64,000 nucleotides of DNA from Dacryopinax spathularia (GCA_037974965.1 JBBPFI010000008.1:1612001-1676000), one strand, 5' to 3'. Positions 10,901-23,105 are shown, counted from the first letter of the stretch. Program-made: numbers and translations. The notes: generated by a model from the sequence alone, not told the origin.

Positions 10901-12663
10901 TAAAGATCTGCTGCAGTTTCTCGTTGACGTAGTTGATGCAAAGTTGCTCGAAAGAGTTGTCTGTATGCGCACGTATCAGCAACAATCATGTTGTACCGTG
11001 GAGGCGGCGTACCTTCGAAGATTTCGAAGCCGTAGATATCGAGCACACCAATGAGCTGGCTGTAGCTCGTCTGCGGAGCGAGCGATACATTGATACGCTG
11101 GACGATCCACTCGAACAGGTTGTTGTACAGCGCCTTGGAGAGCGCATCCCTGCCCGCACTCGCCTGAGCAGGGTTGAGCGGGACCTCGTATACGGAGCCT
11201 GCTCTCTTCTCAGTCTCGCTGGGCGAAAGGGAGAATAGAGAAACGCACCTCGCCTCCCACCACGCTGCGTCTCGACAATCTTGCTCACCAGCACCTTCTC
11301 CACCGCCGCTCCCTCGCATTCCATGAGGTATCCAATAAAGTCCGTCACGCCCGTATCGGCGACCTTGGCATTCCCGTCATCCATCTCTTCGAACTGAACG
11401 TTCCCGAGCCAGAGGATGATGGCCAAGATCCGGAGGATCTCGGTTTGTTCTTGTTGAGATAGGCCGATGACGCCCATTGCTTTCTGTATCCCGTCATTAG
11501 TATGGAAGAGTAAGGCAGTACATGGGGGGACGCACCAGGGTATCTGCAAAGTCCTTCACGTCGTTGATACCGGGCACGTCTAGACAATTACTCTTGCTGG
11601 TATAGACGTATGACTCCGGTCCTTGCAGTCCGAACATTTCTGAGCTGCCTCAGCGATGTGACCCTCTTTCAGCTGGAGGCGACACGCACCTCTTTGCTCA
11701 TCAGATGCGCCTTTGGTGAACTGATAGAAGATATGGAAATCGCGCTCGTTGTCGATCTGCCCGACAACACGACCCTTTTCTAACAGATAATTCGTGATCT
11801 GAGCGCCGACTGGCTCCCCCCGCTCGTTGAACATGATTTCGAGGTATTTGCCCTATCGAATGGTTAGGGCCAGGCCGGAGGCGCCAGATAATGCAAGGAC
11901 TCACATGTCGACTACTGTTATTATTCCTCAACGTCTTCGCACACCCAAAGCTCTCCAGCAGCGGGTTCGTCGCCAGCACCATGTTCTTTATCTCCCCAAT
12001 CCTGCCTCCCTCAGCCCCATCCCCCGTCCCAGAAACAGCAGCGATATACGCCATGATCTGTTTCGCCGCCTCGGTCTTCCCGGCTCCAGACTCGCCGGAG
12101 ATGATCACGCATTGGTTCTCTTTGTAGGCGTTCATGTTGTAGTAGGCTGATTCGGCGATGGCGAATACGTGGGGTGGCATTTCAAGGCGGTTCTTGCCTT
12201 TGTAGCTCTGCAATATCTCTGGCGTGTACAGGCCCAGATCTGTAGCATATACGCATCAGGAACGGGGTCTGCAGAGATAACAACAAGCTGCATACCTCGG
12301 AATGGGTTGACGGATATGAGCACAGCACCAATGTAAGTGTATATCTCGCCGTTCTGCCATCGTTTTTGCAAGTTCTCGTTGATCGCTTCGTTCGAGATTG
12401 TCGTCAACAGGGTCATATCACTGACCCCAGTCTGCTTCTTCTTGAACCCCTCCTTCCAGTCCGCCTGCACTCATCCCATCAGATCACACGTTCAGAGCAC
12501 GACTCATGTATGCGCACCTTGACAAACTGTTGTCCGGCGGACTTCTTTACGGGCTTTGGGACGGACGCCGTTGCGGCGCCCTTCTTGCCCGACTTCTTGC
12601 TGATCGCCTGCCCTTGCTGTCAGCCTCCTCAACGTTGCGCATATATGCGACAGAACGTACCAT
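7955..12663 (-). CDS. MYO1: Class I myosin (fungal Myo1/Myo3/5 type), 1331 aa
   Basis: An actin motor of cortical patches and endocytosis. Fifteen coding exons fit exactly in phase. The first coding exon is only the ATG (12661-12663) followed directly by a GTACGT donor. The motor domain has the P-loop [15 protein letters not shown] (about 12075-12098) and the actin-binding region. The TEDS-site serine lies in [11 protein letters not shown], with an intron cutting the preceding Gly codon. An IQ-like neck ([20 protein letters not shown]), a TH1 lipid-binding tail, a proline stretch, an SH3 domain ([13 protein letters not shown] to [20 protein letters not shown], split by an intron) and Pro/Ala-rich GINPAAA repeats follow. 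The protein ends with a WH2/central-like helix, [17 protein letters not shown]. The usual terminal acidic-Trp motif is absent; it ends DDD. Essential or near-essential host gene. Confidence 0.97.
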
Positions 12664-13147
12664 CCCGGACCGCAACTAGCAGTTGAATGGTAAGGTATCA
12701 AGATATCCAAGTTCTGCGAGTCAAGGAAGCCAGTCACTGTCCCTCGCAGGTCGTTGGGTTGCTGTGCGTATGCGTATGTGCCAATCAGTAGTGAGCCTGG
12801 GCCGGGAGAGGAGGGCCGACTGCGCGGGAGCAGACGTCACTCACAGCCGCATCTCCGCATGGGCAAAGAACAAAGGTGGCGGACACGGGCTAAAATAGGG
12901 AGGGCATTGTTGGGATCATTGTTGGTTGTCACTTTGGATATGGATAATATCAGCTGCCTATTACGGCGTGCTCAGACGACTCAGGTATTGGATGGGGCCA
13001 GAAATGCTTGGAGACTTGGAAGATGTATCTACTAATATTGAACTGAAGCAAACATGATGGGACGACATTAACCCGAAGGGGTGTCCTTCTTTCCGTTCGG
13101 ACCTCGTCCCGATACACCTCCAACCACACCTCACATGATGCCAATCC
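12664..13147. other. Divergent promoter region between myosin and dehydratase genes
   Basis: About 560 bp separate the two divergent start codons (12663 minus, 13228 plus). I find no coding frame. A CCAAT word and a TATA-like site lie at its right edge, serving the plus-strand gene. Confidence 0.5.
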
Positions 13148-13154
13148 TATATAA
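13148..13154 (+). promoter_or_regulatory. TATA box of the dehydratase gene
   Basis: TATATAA lies 74 bp before the ATG at 13228, with CCAAT at 13141-13145 just upstream and a short pyrimidine-rich leader after it. Confidence 0.55.
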
Positions 13155-13227
13155 CCAGCACATCCGCCCAACACACATTGCCCTCGTTTGGTCCAAACCG
13201 CCATAGTCTAGCTCTGGGAGTGTAACC

Positions 13228-14623
13228 ATGACGAGCAACCACGACCAAGTCTCCCACCAATTCGGCCAGCGCGACTTCTCGTCCGAAGCGCTCTTCTCCC
13301 CTTGCGACGACAGGATCGCCAAGATCGAGTACTTCCGCGTGCCACCTCGATGGGTGTTTGTGCGTATTGAGAGTACCGGTGGACATGTAGGGTGGGGAGA
13401 GGCGACGCTGGAGTGTCATGATGAGGCTGTCGAGGGTGCGCTGGAGCATCTGAAGAGGTTGTATACTGGTTGGCCGACGGACAATATCGAGGACCTTTGG
13501 TGCATCTCCTTCTCTCATAGATGCCTTGATCATCTGTGCTATGTCCTGACCGTGTTACAGGCAAGCTGCCTACCGTACCGGTTTCTATAGAGGCGGCGAA
13601 GTCCTGATGTCCGCAATCTCGGGCATCGACATTGCCCTGTGGGACCTCAAGGGCAAACGCCTGGGTGTACCCGTATGGAGCCTACTCGGCGGTCTGGTCA
13701 GAGACAGAGTGCATGTCTACGTGCGTTTCGTTCTTCTCCTGCGAATTCGCATCGGTGCTGATCGAGTTCTCAGTGCTGGATCGGCGGCGACCGCCCCTCC
13801 GACGTCGCAGCCCAAGCCGTCGAGAAGAAACAAGCCGGCTTCCGCGCAGTCAAGATGAACGCAACGGAAGACCTTGCCCGTCTGGACTCTCCAGCGAAGC
13901 TCCAAGCATCTTACGACCGTCTCAAAGCCGTCAAAGACGCCGGGCTGGACGCGGGTGTCGACTTCCACGGTCGTGTTCATCGGCCTATGGCCAAACAGCT
14001 CGCTGCACTGATCGAGCCGCTTCACCCGCTGTTTATCGAGGAGCCGCTCTTGCCTGGCTTCGTCCCCGAGACCGCTGCTCTAGCGAAGCAGATGCGGACC
14101 CCCATAGCGCTGGGAGAAAGGCTCTTCAGCCGCCAGGATTTTCGCCCGTACCTCGAGCAGGGCGCGGTGGATATCGTACAGCCCGATGTGAGCCACGCTG
14201 GCGGCATCAGTGAGACGCGAAGGATTGCGATCCTCGCTGAGACGTATGACGTTGGGTTCGCACCTCATTGTCCGAATGGGCCTATTGCGCTCGCTGCGAG
14301 TATCGCGATGGACTTGACGGTGCCTAACGTACGTTCCCCCTCTCTCCCCTGTCTGGTTAGTCGGGCGATGACTGACGGCGAGCGGACAGTTCGTGATCCA
14401 GGAAATGTCATGGAAGATCCACTATAACGTCGGTGCCGACCTCCTCACGTACGTCAAGAACCCCGAAGTGTTCGCCGTGCACGACGGGACGATCAAGGCT
14501 CCCCTTGGCCCAGGTCTGGGAGTGGAGATTGATGAGGAGCTTGTAAGGAAGATGTCGAAAGGACATAAGCCTTGGGAGGGGACGTTCTGGAGGGGAGACG
14601 ATGGTGCTATTAGGGAATGGTGA
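13228..14623 (+). CDS. D-galactonate dehydratase-like enolase-superfamily enzyme, 406 aa
   Basis: A mandelate racemase/muconate lactonizing-type enzyme, most like bacterial DgoD, which dehydrates D-galactonate to 2-dehydro-3-deoxy-galactonate. Four exons (13228-13499, 13561-13720, 13774-14328, 14390-14623) join in phase. Visible are the capping-domain end [19 protein letters not shown], the barrel lysine region [11 protein letters not shown], the first metal ligand with acid/base His in [13 protein letters not shown], the second ligand in FIEEPLLPG, the third in GERLFSR, and the catalytic His in [11 protein letters not shown]. All expected catalytic positions are present, so it should be active. 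The exact sugar acid is inferred from similarity; related acid-sugar dehydratases share this pattern. Confidence 0.88.
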
Positions 14624-15286
14624 TGAGAAAAGCATGAGAAGGGAAAGCCGGCTTGCATCTTTGTACCTCCGGAGATCCAATGTGAGAGTGCTCTGTTTCC
14701 CGCATGTATGCAGGACGGGCAACCCTTGCGGTCGTGTCCGGAGGTTCGCGCGAAGTACACATGGTCCTGATAACGACATTCCACGACGTCATCAGTCCAA
14801 CTGAGACATTAACAATATGCTCCCCCTCCATTCCCGTTCTAAAACGTTCGAACTCTAAACCAGCACATCCCTTCCTCCACACGTCTCCCCCTCACCCATG
14901 CACGCGGAGCTCCGCTTCTTCGCTTCCGCCCTCGCTCGTCTCCGACGACACATGCATGTGCGCCTTTATCAACGACCATTACTTCGCCACTGTGCGGTGC
15001 TCTCGTCGCGTATATCGCTAGCAACGTGCTCTCTGGCGTCGTGAATACGAACTCTGCACGGCTCCACATTGTCCACTTGCTCGTCGTAGTGTGCGGCTTT
15101 CTGGAACGCCCGTATCCCGAGTAGGGAGGACATGAGCTAGCGCTCGAGGACATGTGGAACGGCTCTGACTGTCAACGTGCTCCTGGAAGAAGGACTCTGA
15201 TTCGACGGCGACTCACATGGCTTGAGCTGGAGGAAGGCCATTGACGTATGGGGGACCTGTCTGTACTCTAGACCGAGCAGGGAGGG
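14624..15286. other. Intergenic region without a supported gene
   Basis: Between the dehydratase stop and the RNase T2 promoter I see only short unconvincing frames on both strands. It should hold the dehydratase 3' end and upstream control sequence of the RNase gene. Confidence 0.4.
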
Positions 15287-15292
15287 TATAAA
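15287..15292 (+). promoter_or_regulatory. TATA box of the RNase T2 gene
   Basis: TATAAA in the context GGAGGGTATAAAGACGG lies 69 bp before the ATG at 15356, a good position for a secreted-enzyme gene. Confidence 0.65.
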
Positions 15293-15355
15293 GACGGAGG
15301 AGATTTCGCTCTACTGGTCTACGGCGGTACCCGTCCTCTGCTTGAGACGCTGTAC

Positions 15356-16778
15356 ATGACAATGGCCACTGCTCTGGTTGCTCTGGCTTTCTTGAACACC
15401 GCCTCCGCATCGCCGCTCGTCTCCCACCTCGAGGCCGGCTCGCTCTTCCCACGCACTTCCTGCCCGTCGAACACCCCGCTCTCATGCCACAACACGACCA
15501 AACAGACCAACCTGTGCTGCTTTGAGGCGCCTGGTGTACGCCTTTCCGGTCTCGCTCAGTCACATCAGCGAAGCTGACCATGGTATTGTGCGAATAGGGC
15601 TCGATTCTGCAGACTCAGTTCTGGGATACGGATCCTAGCACGGGGCCTACGAATTCGTGGACGATTCATGGTCTTTGGCCTGATCAGTGGGTCGGACGTT
15701 CTCCTCACCGGAAACCTCGTTGACAGTGGATCAGCTGCGACAACTCCTACTCCGAGAACTGTGATCCCTCACGGTACTACTCCAGCATCACAGACGTAAG
15801 CATCTGTCTCCCATCCCTTATATCAGCTTCTGACAGGGCAATCAGATCCTGCAAAATGCGGGCGCGACGGATGTCCTCTCCTATATGCAGACCTACTGGA
15901 AGAACGACCCCAACGACGGGAGTGACGAAGAGTTTTGGGAGCATGAGTGGGACACGCACGGCACGTGCTATTCCACTCTCGAGCCGGCCTGTATTTCCAG
16001 CAGCGTCTACGGGCAGGACGTATGCCATTTCCAGTACCACAAGGAGCCAAACCTGACACAGGAACAGGCTGTCTACTTTTTCACCCGTGTCGTGAACACG
16101 TTCAAGACCCTCAACACGTACGAATTCCTCTCATCGCAAGGCATAACCCCCTCATCCTCGGCAACGCACACCCTCTCCTCCCTCCAATCGGCCATCAAGT
16201 CCGCGTACGGCTACACGCCCGCCCTCACCTGCTCAGGGTCAGACCTGAACCAAATCGCGTACTATTTCAACCTCCAAGGATCGCTGATCGACGGCACGCT
16301 CGTGCCTTATAATGCTCCCTCGGGATCTTCGGACTGTCCGAGTAGCGGGATCAAGTATCTTCCCAAGACTGGGTCGGGCGGGTCGAGTCCTACGTCGAGC
16401 TCGAGCGGTCCCAGCCCGACAGGCGGGTCAGGTCTCCCGAGCAAGGGGGCGATCCAGAGCTCTACTGGAACCGGCTGCCTCCTCTCGTACGGGACGTGGA
16501 GCACCCAGACATGCGCGACGTTTACCTACTCTGGTACCACTGCCGGGTTCACGATGACCTCCAGCAAGGGCAAATGCGGCGTCCAGAGCGGAGCGCTGAC
16601 ATGCGGGAGCGGAGTGTCGAGTACAACGTTCACGGCTGTTTCGACCGGCGGGCAGCTGCTGCTCGCTTATGAGGGGAGTACGGCGTTTAGTGCCGATGCG
16701 GTTCCGAGTGGGCAGACGCAGGAGACGGTGTTTACCGGTTCTGGGCATTCGAAGGAGCTGAGCCTTGTCATCGGCTAG
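15356..16778 (+). CDS. Secreted ribonuclease T2, 420 aa, with C-terminal extra domain
   Basis: An extracellular or vacuolar endoribonuclease cleaving single-stranded RNA through 2',3'-cyclic phosphates. Four exons (15356-15535, 15598-15686, 15735-15795, 15846-16778) join in phase. A signal peptide ([19 protein letters not shown]) precedes Cys-rich sequence. The first catalytic segment [13 protein letters not shown] is cut by an intron just after its Asp. The second reads [12 protein letters not shown]. Both catalytic His and the Glu are present; the residue before the second His is Thr where Lys is frequent in well-studied members. A Ser/Gly/Thr-rich linker leads to a C-terminal domain of about 110 residues with several Cys ([13 protein letters not shown]), the substrate-binding domain known from fungal T2 enzymes. 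Length fits two-domain fungal members. Confidence 0.93.
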
Positions 16779-17327
16779 AGATGAGGAGATCGTGCAGTCT
16801 AGCCCCTTTCCCGGATGCCACGATTCCAGCCTACTTTTACCCCGCGAATATAAGAGAATGTGATCGTCATTATCTCTCCACAATCCCCGCATAGCGGACT
16901 GGTAGTACCTCAGTGGCGTGGCTTGCCTGGAACTTTGGCCGTTGAGATCGGCGATGGCTGCGCCCATCTGTGCCCATCTTATCGGACGGCTGGCTCCTGT
17001 GCGCGGATTGCTTGTGACAAATTTCTATTGATGGTTCCTGCTACGAGCTATGCTACAGAATTCGGATCAATACAGTGTCTCTACCGGCTGCCCCCGCTGG
17101 TCATCTATCTCTTCTAATAGAGCAGGGTAGTCGGACAGCACGCAGCAGGAATCATGACAGTGCGAGGAGAGAGGGGAATCGAGCAAGAGCAGAATTGTGG
17201 CTGTTGAAACATGATGCAAAGGAATGGAGAGGGTGAATAAGAGCCGAAAACCGCGCGAGAATGACAATCTAGCACTCTCTACTTGCTGCAAGCCGTGGAG
17301 AAGTGCGGATATCCGTGTGCCAGTAAG
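16779..17327. other. Convergent intergenic region
   Basis: It lies between the RNase T2 stop and the stop of the DUF89 gene on the other strand. No frame is convincing; it should hold the two 3' untranslated regions. Confidence 0.4.
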
Positions 17328-19098
17328 TTACTGGAAAGCGAAGCGGCTGTGCGACTGGAAGCGGACTTTCTCGCCGGGGCGACCATCCGACAGGAGGACC
17401 ACAGCGTACTTGCCGCTGATCTTCCAGCCATCTTCTTCTTTGTTGAGGCGATCGGCAACTTCCTCGGGAATACCGACAACAACGTCGCTCTTGATGGTGC
17501 GAAGGGAGCAGACGGGAGGCGCTCCGGGTAAGGAAGCCATGGGACCGATCGCCATGTCGAACGGAGTCGAGGGAGGAGCCTCGCAGTCGTAGGTAAGCTT
17601 GCGGTGGTTCAGGTCACCCTTGAAGATGACGAGATCCGACTTGGACAGGTGAAGGAAGACGTCCGGCGCCTCCGAAGCCAAGTCCCACTGTTCAGACGTC
17701 AGCATCCAGTTCCACTGCAGTGAATGAGTCAACGTACGTAGGTATAACCAGTGCACCAGAATGGATGCTGCTCATAGATCCACTTGCCCTCACGCTCATA
17801 CTGCTTCCAGCGCTCACCAAGGGCGCGAAGCGAGTCCATCTCGGCATCCGAAGCCTCGGGGAAGAGCTGACCGTACACCATCGTGTTCAGGAGCCAGTCC
17901 CAATCCTTGCGGGTGACGTCGCTGACGAACCAAGCGAAGCGCTTGCCGTGGAAACGGATCTGCTTGGCCAATCCGGACTGGATGAGCCAATCCGCGTAGA
18001 CGCAGTCGCAGTACAGCTCGAAACCTGCATTGTCGAGGACGAAGTCGATGCGACCGTTGGGCTTCTCGCCGATCTGCTTGACCTTCTCCCACAAGCGAGG
18101 AAGATCATTGCCAAGGATGTTCTTCTCGGTGGCCGCGAGGTGATCGCCTCCTGTAGATTGGAGCTTCTTGATATCCTCCTCGGTCATCTGTCAACTTCGT
18201 TAGCCACTGTCTGGAGCACCCAAGTACAGGCCACTTACGTTGATCAAAAGCGACAGATCGGTTGAGTTGCCCCACAAGCAGACCTGCGTCAACTCATGGA
18301 ACATGAGGCGGATCGCCTCCTGACGCTTGTCGCCGCTGAGGTCATCAGCCTGCTTCCAAGGTTGAGCGAAGCGAGTCGAGAGCTCGAAGACGGCCTTGGA
18401 AGAACGCGAGAAGGTATCGCACTGCACCCGTGAGAGTTAGCCTCTTGTCACGTGAAAAAGGACGCGCTTTATCTCACCTTTTGGCGGAAGAACACGTCGT
18501 AATCTTTCCAGTACTTGCTCACACTGAAGCACTCGTGGAGACGACGATACTTGTATGCTTCGGCAAACAGCCAAGGCGCGTTCATGAAGTCCTTGCCCTG
18601 GAAGAACTGGGCGATCTCCTTGTTCCACAGCGGAATGTCGCCCTCGCCGTCATCGATGATCGGCCTCAGCTTGGTGTTGCCCGTCAAGTCCTCCATGAGG
18701 TCCTGCATACGCGAGATGCACTCGACGAGATCGACGATACGGTCCTCGTCGCTCTGCTCGTTGAGCGTGCGGACGACGTCATCGATCGCCTTGCCCAGGA
18801 TGGTGGGCAAACGATGACCCATCGTCGCGTGAGCGAACGAGTACTCATGGTACCCACGGTACGCCGGCCAAGGCGGGTTGTTAGGGTCGATGCGAGAAGG
18901 TGTGCGCGGCTGCCTGCCATGGGAGAAGTTTTGAGGCTTGGGCGGGAGATCACCCAGCGAGAGGGTCGTCTGCTTGGGCGGGTTGGCTGGCGCGGGCACT
19001 GCGGGAGGCGTGGCGGCCGTCTTGGTGACCTGGGGAACGGCCGCCTGAGTGCCGTTGGTACCGTTAGAAGTCATAGTGTTGTCGGGAACGGGTGCCAT
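17328..19098 (-). CDS. DUF89/ARMT1-like damage-control phosphatase, 546 aa
   Basis: A metal-dependent phosphatase of the DUF89 superfamily, subfamily III (yeast YMR027W, human ARMT1), which removes phosphate from damaged sugar phosphates such as fructose-1-phosphate. Four exons (18478-19098, 18239-18421, 17738-18187, 17328-17714) join in phase. The N-terminal 65 residues are a low-complexity Pro/Thr/Ala extension. Conserved motifs seen are WPAYRGYHEYSFAHATMGHR, LWGNSTDLSLLIN, the metal-site motif FVLDNAGFELYCDCVYADWL, WFVSDVTRKDWDWLL and FKGDLNHRKLTYDC. All invariant Asp and Asn positions I know of are present. The Ala/Thr/Pro-rich extension is longer than in the yeast protein. The methyltransferase activity once claimed for the human protein is disputed, so I call it a phosphatase. 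Confidence 0.9.
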
Positions 19099-19603
19099 GC
19101 GGTGGTGGATGGTAGTAAGAGGCTATATGCTGGATGTATGCGCGTTGGTTTGAAGTCAAGTCAAGGTAAGGGTGCGACGCGATGCGTGTATGCGCTTTGG
19201 ATGAAGGGGAAGGTGGTTGTACGAGAACAAGAGGGGATTGGGGTGACCGAGCTGGCACCGATGGCGAGTTGCTGGCCATTTTAAACCTGTTGCGTAACCG
19301 GGATGGTTGGATCGCCGATCGGCAGCGAATGCGGCAGGGCTGAAGTGGCAGACCCCCGTCTCACCCCCTCTTTCACTACCACATCACAGCATCGCTTCTT
19401 CCCCCTACGACCCTTACCCCGTCTCTTCTCCTTCTCTTCTCTCCGCATAAACACGTGCAAAATACTAGGGGTCGAAAAGAGACGCTAATCTGCTTATACG
19501 GAAGGTCAGTTTGCCGACAAGTTATCCCGTGCGTCATAGCCGCTTCCCTTAGGACCACCTTCTTTTACTATCATCGGGCCGCATTGCACCCGTCCACGGC
19601 GAG
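19099..19603. other. Upstream region of the DUF89 gene
   Basis: The leader and promoter of the minus-strand gene starting at 19098, followed by pyrimidine-rich sequence near 19380-19450. No gene is supported. Confidence 0.4.
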
Positions 19604-20570
19604 TTGCTTTCATTAGTAAACATGTCGATTTTTACGAAAATCTGCCAGACTGTCCCCCATTTCCATGCTGCTCGACCCATCCCAGTCTACAACCCTATGA
19701 TGACATTGCCTGCCCACATCCCTTTCTTCCTCCGACCACGCAGCACGCCTCCGAGAAGACGGCGCGTCATCAGCCAAACGACGCGTTGTTTCGAAGCGCT
19801 CAGTCACACGCTCTGATGCACACGAAGAAAGCCCGCCCGCCGGCAGCTCTCGCATCGAAGATCCCTCAGACTGCCCCGCCGCCGGCGCCACCGTGGCAAT
19901 CGTTGCGGTCGGCTGTCCCGCCAGCAGCAAGGCGGCCGGCAGCGAGCCACTGCTGCCGAAGATCAAAACAAGGGTTCAATCAGTCGTCGCCGCCAAGCTG
20001 GCGCCGCAAGTTGCCGGATACTGCGCTTGGAACGGTATCCACCTCGCGCCGAACCCGGCATCGGCGTTGATTTCATTCCAGAAGATTTGAGTTCCAGCTT
20101 ACAGCACGGACCGGAAGGGGATTTGACCAAGTTTTACTACAGGAAGATACGGTGGGACACGAAAACTTGCACACAAGCTTCGTATGACGTCAGTGTCCGC
20201 GGAAGCAATCTCAGCCATCTGCCCCGATTCCGCCCGGGAGCTTTGGCGTGGGAGATTGGCGTGCCGGGGTTCCTGGGCAGCACCCACCGTCTCGGTATCA
20301 CCGTATGGCTATGCTGCGCGCTCTCAAACGTGCCATTATCGTTATCATACTCGTGTGTGATTGCAAAAACAACGTCAAGCAAAGAAGAAATTGTTAACAT
20401 GGGATATGCTGAGAAACGGATATCACCCGATGGGAAAACTGATATGCCCCGGTCTGGCAAGACGTCACTCGCCGTCATGAAGAAGTACAACAAAGGTTTG
20501 AGGATCCCAAAACAGCAAGACGCCCGCATATCAGCGGGAGCCGAAATCATTCCAATTCATGAGAAGTGAA
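19604..20570. other. Unresolved region with open frames but no acceptable gene model
   Basis: Several frames stay open here. On the plus strand, one frame runs from about 19700 to 20090 with low-complexity Ala/Ser-rich sequence. Another is open from about 19860 to 20569; its more complex part includes FYYRKIRWDTKTCTQASYDV and WEIGVPGFLGSTHRLGIT, but it lacks an upstream ATG. On the minus strand an ATG-started frame covers 20137-20550. None shows a recognisable motif, and I could not join exons convincingly. It may be a decayed gene or the 3' part of an unusual transcript. Confidence 0.25.
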
Positions 20571-20817
20571 TAACGGGCAATGACGGAGGTGTTCCTTCGG
20601 GTCCCCTAATTAAGGGTTCAAGACAACCACCCACACGCGTTTCCCCATTCCGCGAGGACCTGAAATGTCGCGAGCCAATAATACGCGCCCAAGCATGCGG
20701 CAATACCGTTGGTCGTGTCCTCGGCTTGCCGCCTTCGTGCACTGCATGGCGTAATGTCAACGAGGGTGCATTGTCGGCGGAAAGTGGACGGCCCGCTCAC
20801 GTACAACTTCTCCCGAA

Positions 20818-23105
20818 CTATGAGCGTGTTGCCTTGAGCAACCTCCACCAGCCCGCCGCTGCCTCTCCCCAAGTCTCACCCCAAACACCCTCAGCCAATC
20901 CCGCCACGAAGTCCCAGCTACTGACGAGGCTGCGTATTGGGTAGTCGACTGCCCGCGGGATCGGTGTGCGAATCCAGGAGAAGAATCGATCCTGAACGAC
21001 GGCTTTGGGGTCACACATTGCTTGCAGCCCTTCTGGTCCCGAGAACCTTCCGAACCCGCTTGACTTCACTCCGCCGAAAGGAAGGTCTTGATTCAACTAC
21101 AAAGGGCTCATAAGCATGCGCGCCGGGATTAGGCAACAGGTTCCTCTTACGTAGAAGACCCCGAAATCGTTCACAGCAACCATGCCACACCTCAGCGCTC
21201 GGACGACCTTCTCGCATTCGCGTCTGTCGTTGCCGAATACACTCGCGCCCAATCCGTACTTGCTCGAATTTGCAAGCCGGACGGCCTCTTCCCAGCTACC
21301 TTCGTATTTCATCACCACCATGATGGGACCGAAGACCTCTTGCCGTGCAATATCCATCTCTTCTGTAACGCCAGCAATCACAGTCGGTTCGAACCACGCT
21401 CCTCCAGGTGCGTATGGGTGAGCAACAATATTGCCTCCTGTCAATATCGCGGCACCCTGTTCTCGGGCGCGGGCAACGATGCCAGCCATCCGCTGCGCAT
21501 GCTCGTGCGAAATAACGGAGCCGACATCAATAGTCGATACCCAGCCCTCTGGAGTCGAGTTTAGCACGCTGCCCATGCGCAGCTTCTTGACTCGCTCCAG
21601 CATCATCTCTAGGAACTGGTCGTGTATGCTCTCATGGACGATGAACCTTTCGATGCCAATGCAATTCTGACCCATGGATTGGCTGACAGGGGGTCAGAGG
21701 GTGTAGTCTTCGCGGAGGGACGTTACTCACAATGCTCCACGCATCCAATGTGAGCTGAATCCTTGCAGGTCGGCGCTGGGGAGCAGGATTGCCGGATCCT
21801 TGCCTACAAGATGATCAATCTCGTGTAGTATGAGCCAAAGGACTTGGCGCACCTCCCAGTTCCAAAGTCACTGGCGTAAGATTCTCAGCAGCAGCAATTA
21901 ACACCTTCCTCCCGACCTCTTCACTGCCGATGAAAGTAATATGCTTGATGACAGGGCTGCGGGTCAACGTCTCAACCGCCGAAGGATACGCAAGGACGAG
22001 CTGAACCACATCCGCGTCATGACCACAAGCCTGCAGGCACGCCCGAACGGCTCCAACCACCCAGGTGGAGGACCATGCTACTTGTTCGCTCGCTTTGAGT
22101 ACAATGGCATCGCCGGCGAAGAGGGCCGCGATGATGGGGCCAAGGGCGTTGTGTATGGCTGTCAGGCCGTAAGAAGAGCTATACTTTCCATGACAGTGAC
22201 CGACGTACGATAGTTCCATGATACGACTGCCGCCACAACGCCCTTCGGTTCGTAGTATACCTAGAATGCGGTCCATATGACAATGACCGCTAGCAGGCTC
22301 TGCATCACGCACATGTGCCTTCTTGTGCAACAGCAATAGCGGGACACGTCTCCGCTGTGGACGCAATTCCTTCTCCCCATACTTGATGAGCCACTCCAAC
22401 TTCGCACAAGTCGTCAGGATTTCGCCAAAAGCAGCGTCGATCACTACGACTGTTGTCAGCCATAATCCCAATGGCGGCACTATGGTACGCACTTGTCTTG
22501 CCAGTATCTCTACACGCCACTCTGGCAATCGCCTCGCTGTTCTGGAGCACCCACGCCATAAGGCTCCGCATCACTCTCCTGCGCTGAGCGAATGTAGTCT
22601 GCGCCCATGTTCGCTGTGCTTCCCGCGCAAGCGATATCCGCTCGGAGATCTGAAGCGGGTTGAGAGCCGGAATGGTGCCGATATGCAGTGAAGTAGACGG
22701 ATCGTAGCATGTTCTGGCTTGTATATCAGCAGTAGTCACGAGCTTCGGCAAAGAGGACGTACATATATTCTACACCTTCTTCATGGCTCGGGGGTAGCAG
22801 GTTTGCGTTCTCGAGGTGACTCGTAAGCGTCGCATTTTGGATGATTTCGCCTTCGTAGTTCAAGAAGGATTGCTATCGAACATTCCAGTCACCTCTATAA
22901 TTTCGAATTTGCTAATGGCAATGCATACCTCAGGAGCCGGCCATTCAAACTTGACGCTCTTCTTCCGGTTCCAGTCGTATCGTTGCACAACAACAAAGAT
23001 GCCCGATAGGAAGAATGCAATGAACACTCCGAGAAGTGCCGACGGCGATGCTGACGGTAAGCTCGGGTATATGTCGCCTGTCGCTGGCTCTGAGACCAAT
23101 GTCAT
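20818..23105 (-). CDS. Membrane-anchored aldehyde dehydrogenase (Msc7-like), 626 aa
   Basis: A NAD(P)-dependent aldehyde dehydrogenase with an N-terminal membrane anchor, as in yeast Msc7. Nine exons (22929-23105, 22763-22872, 22493-22713, 22313-22443, 22209-22260, 21853-22158, 21731-21803, 21151-21682, 20818-21096) join in phase. Residues about 23-42 form the hydrophobic helix ALLGVFIAFFLSGIFVVVQR. The catalytic domain has the WNYP loop (VVSWNYPIHNALGP), the NAD motif FIGSEEVG, the general-base Glu in LELGGKDPAI, the nucleophile Cys in QSMGQNCIGIER, and EVFGPIMVV and LPFGGVKSSGFGR near the end. All catalytic residues are present, so it should be active on an endomembrane. The meiotic role of Msc7 should not be transferred without evidence. 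Confidence 0.92.

Noticed and set aside
21380-21400. tRNA-like GGTTCGAACC word
   Set aside because: It lies in the ALDH coding exon and no cloverleaf can be drawn around it.
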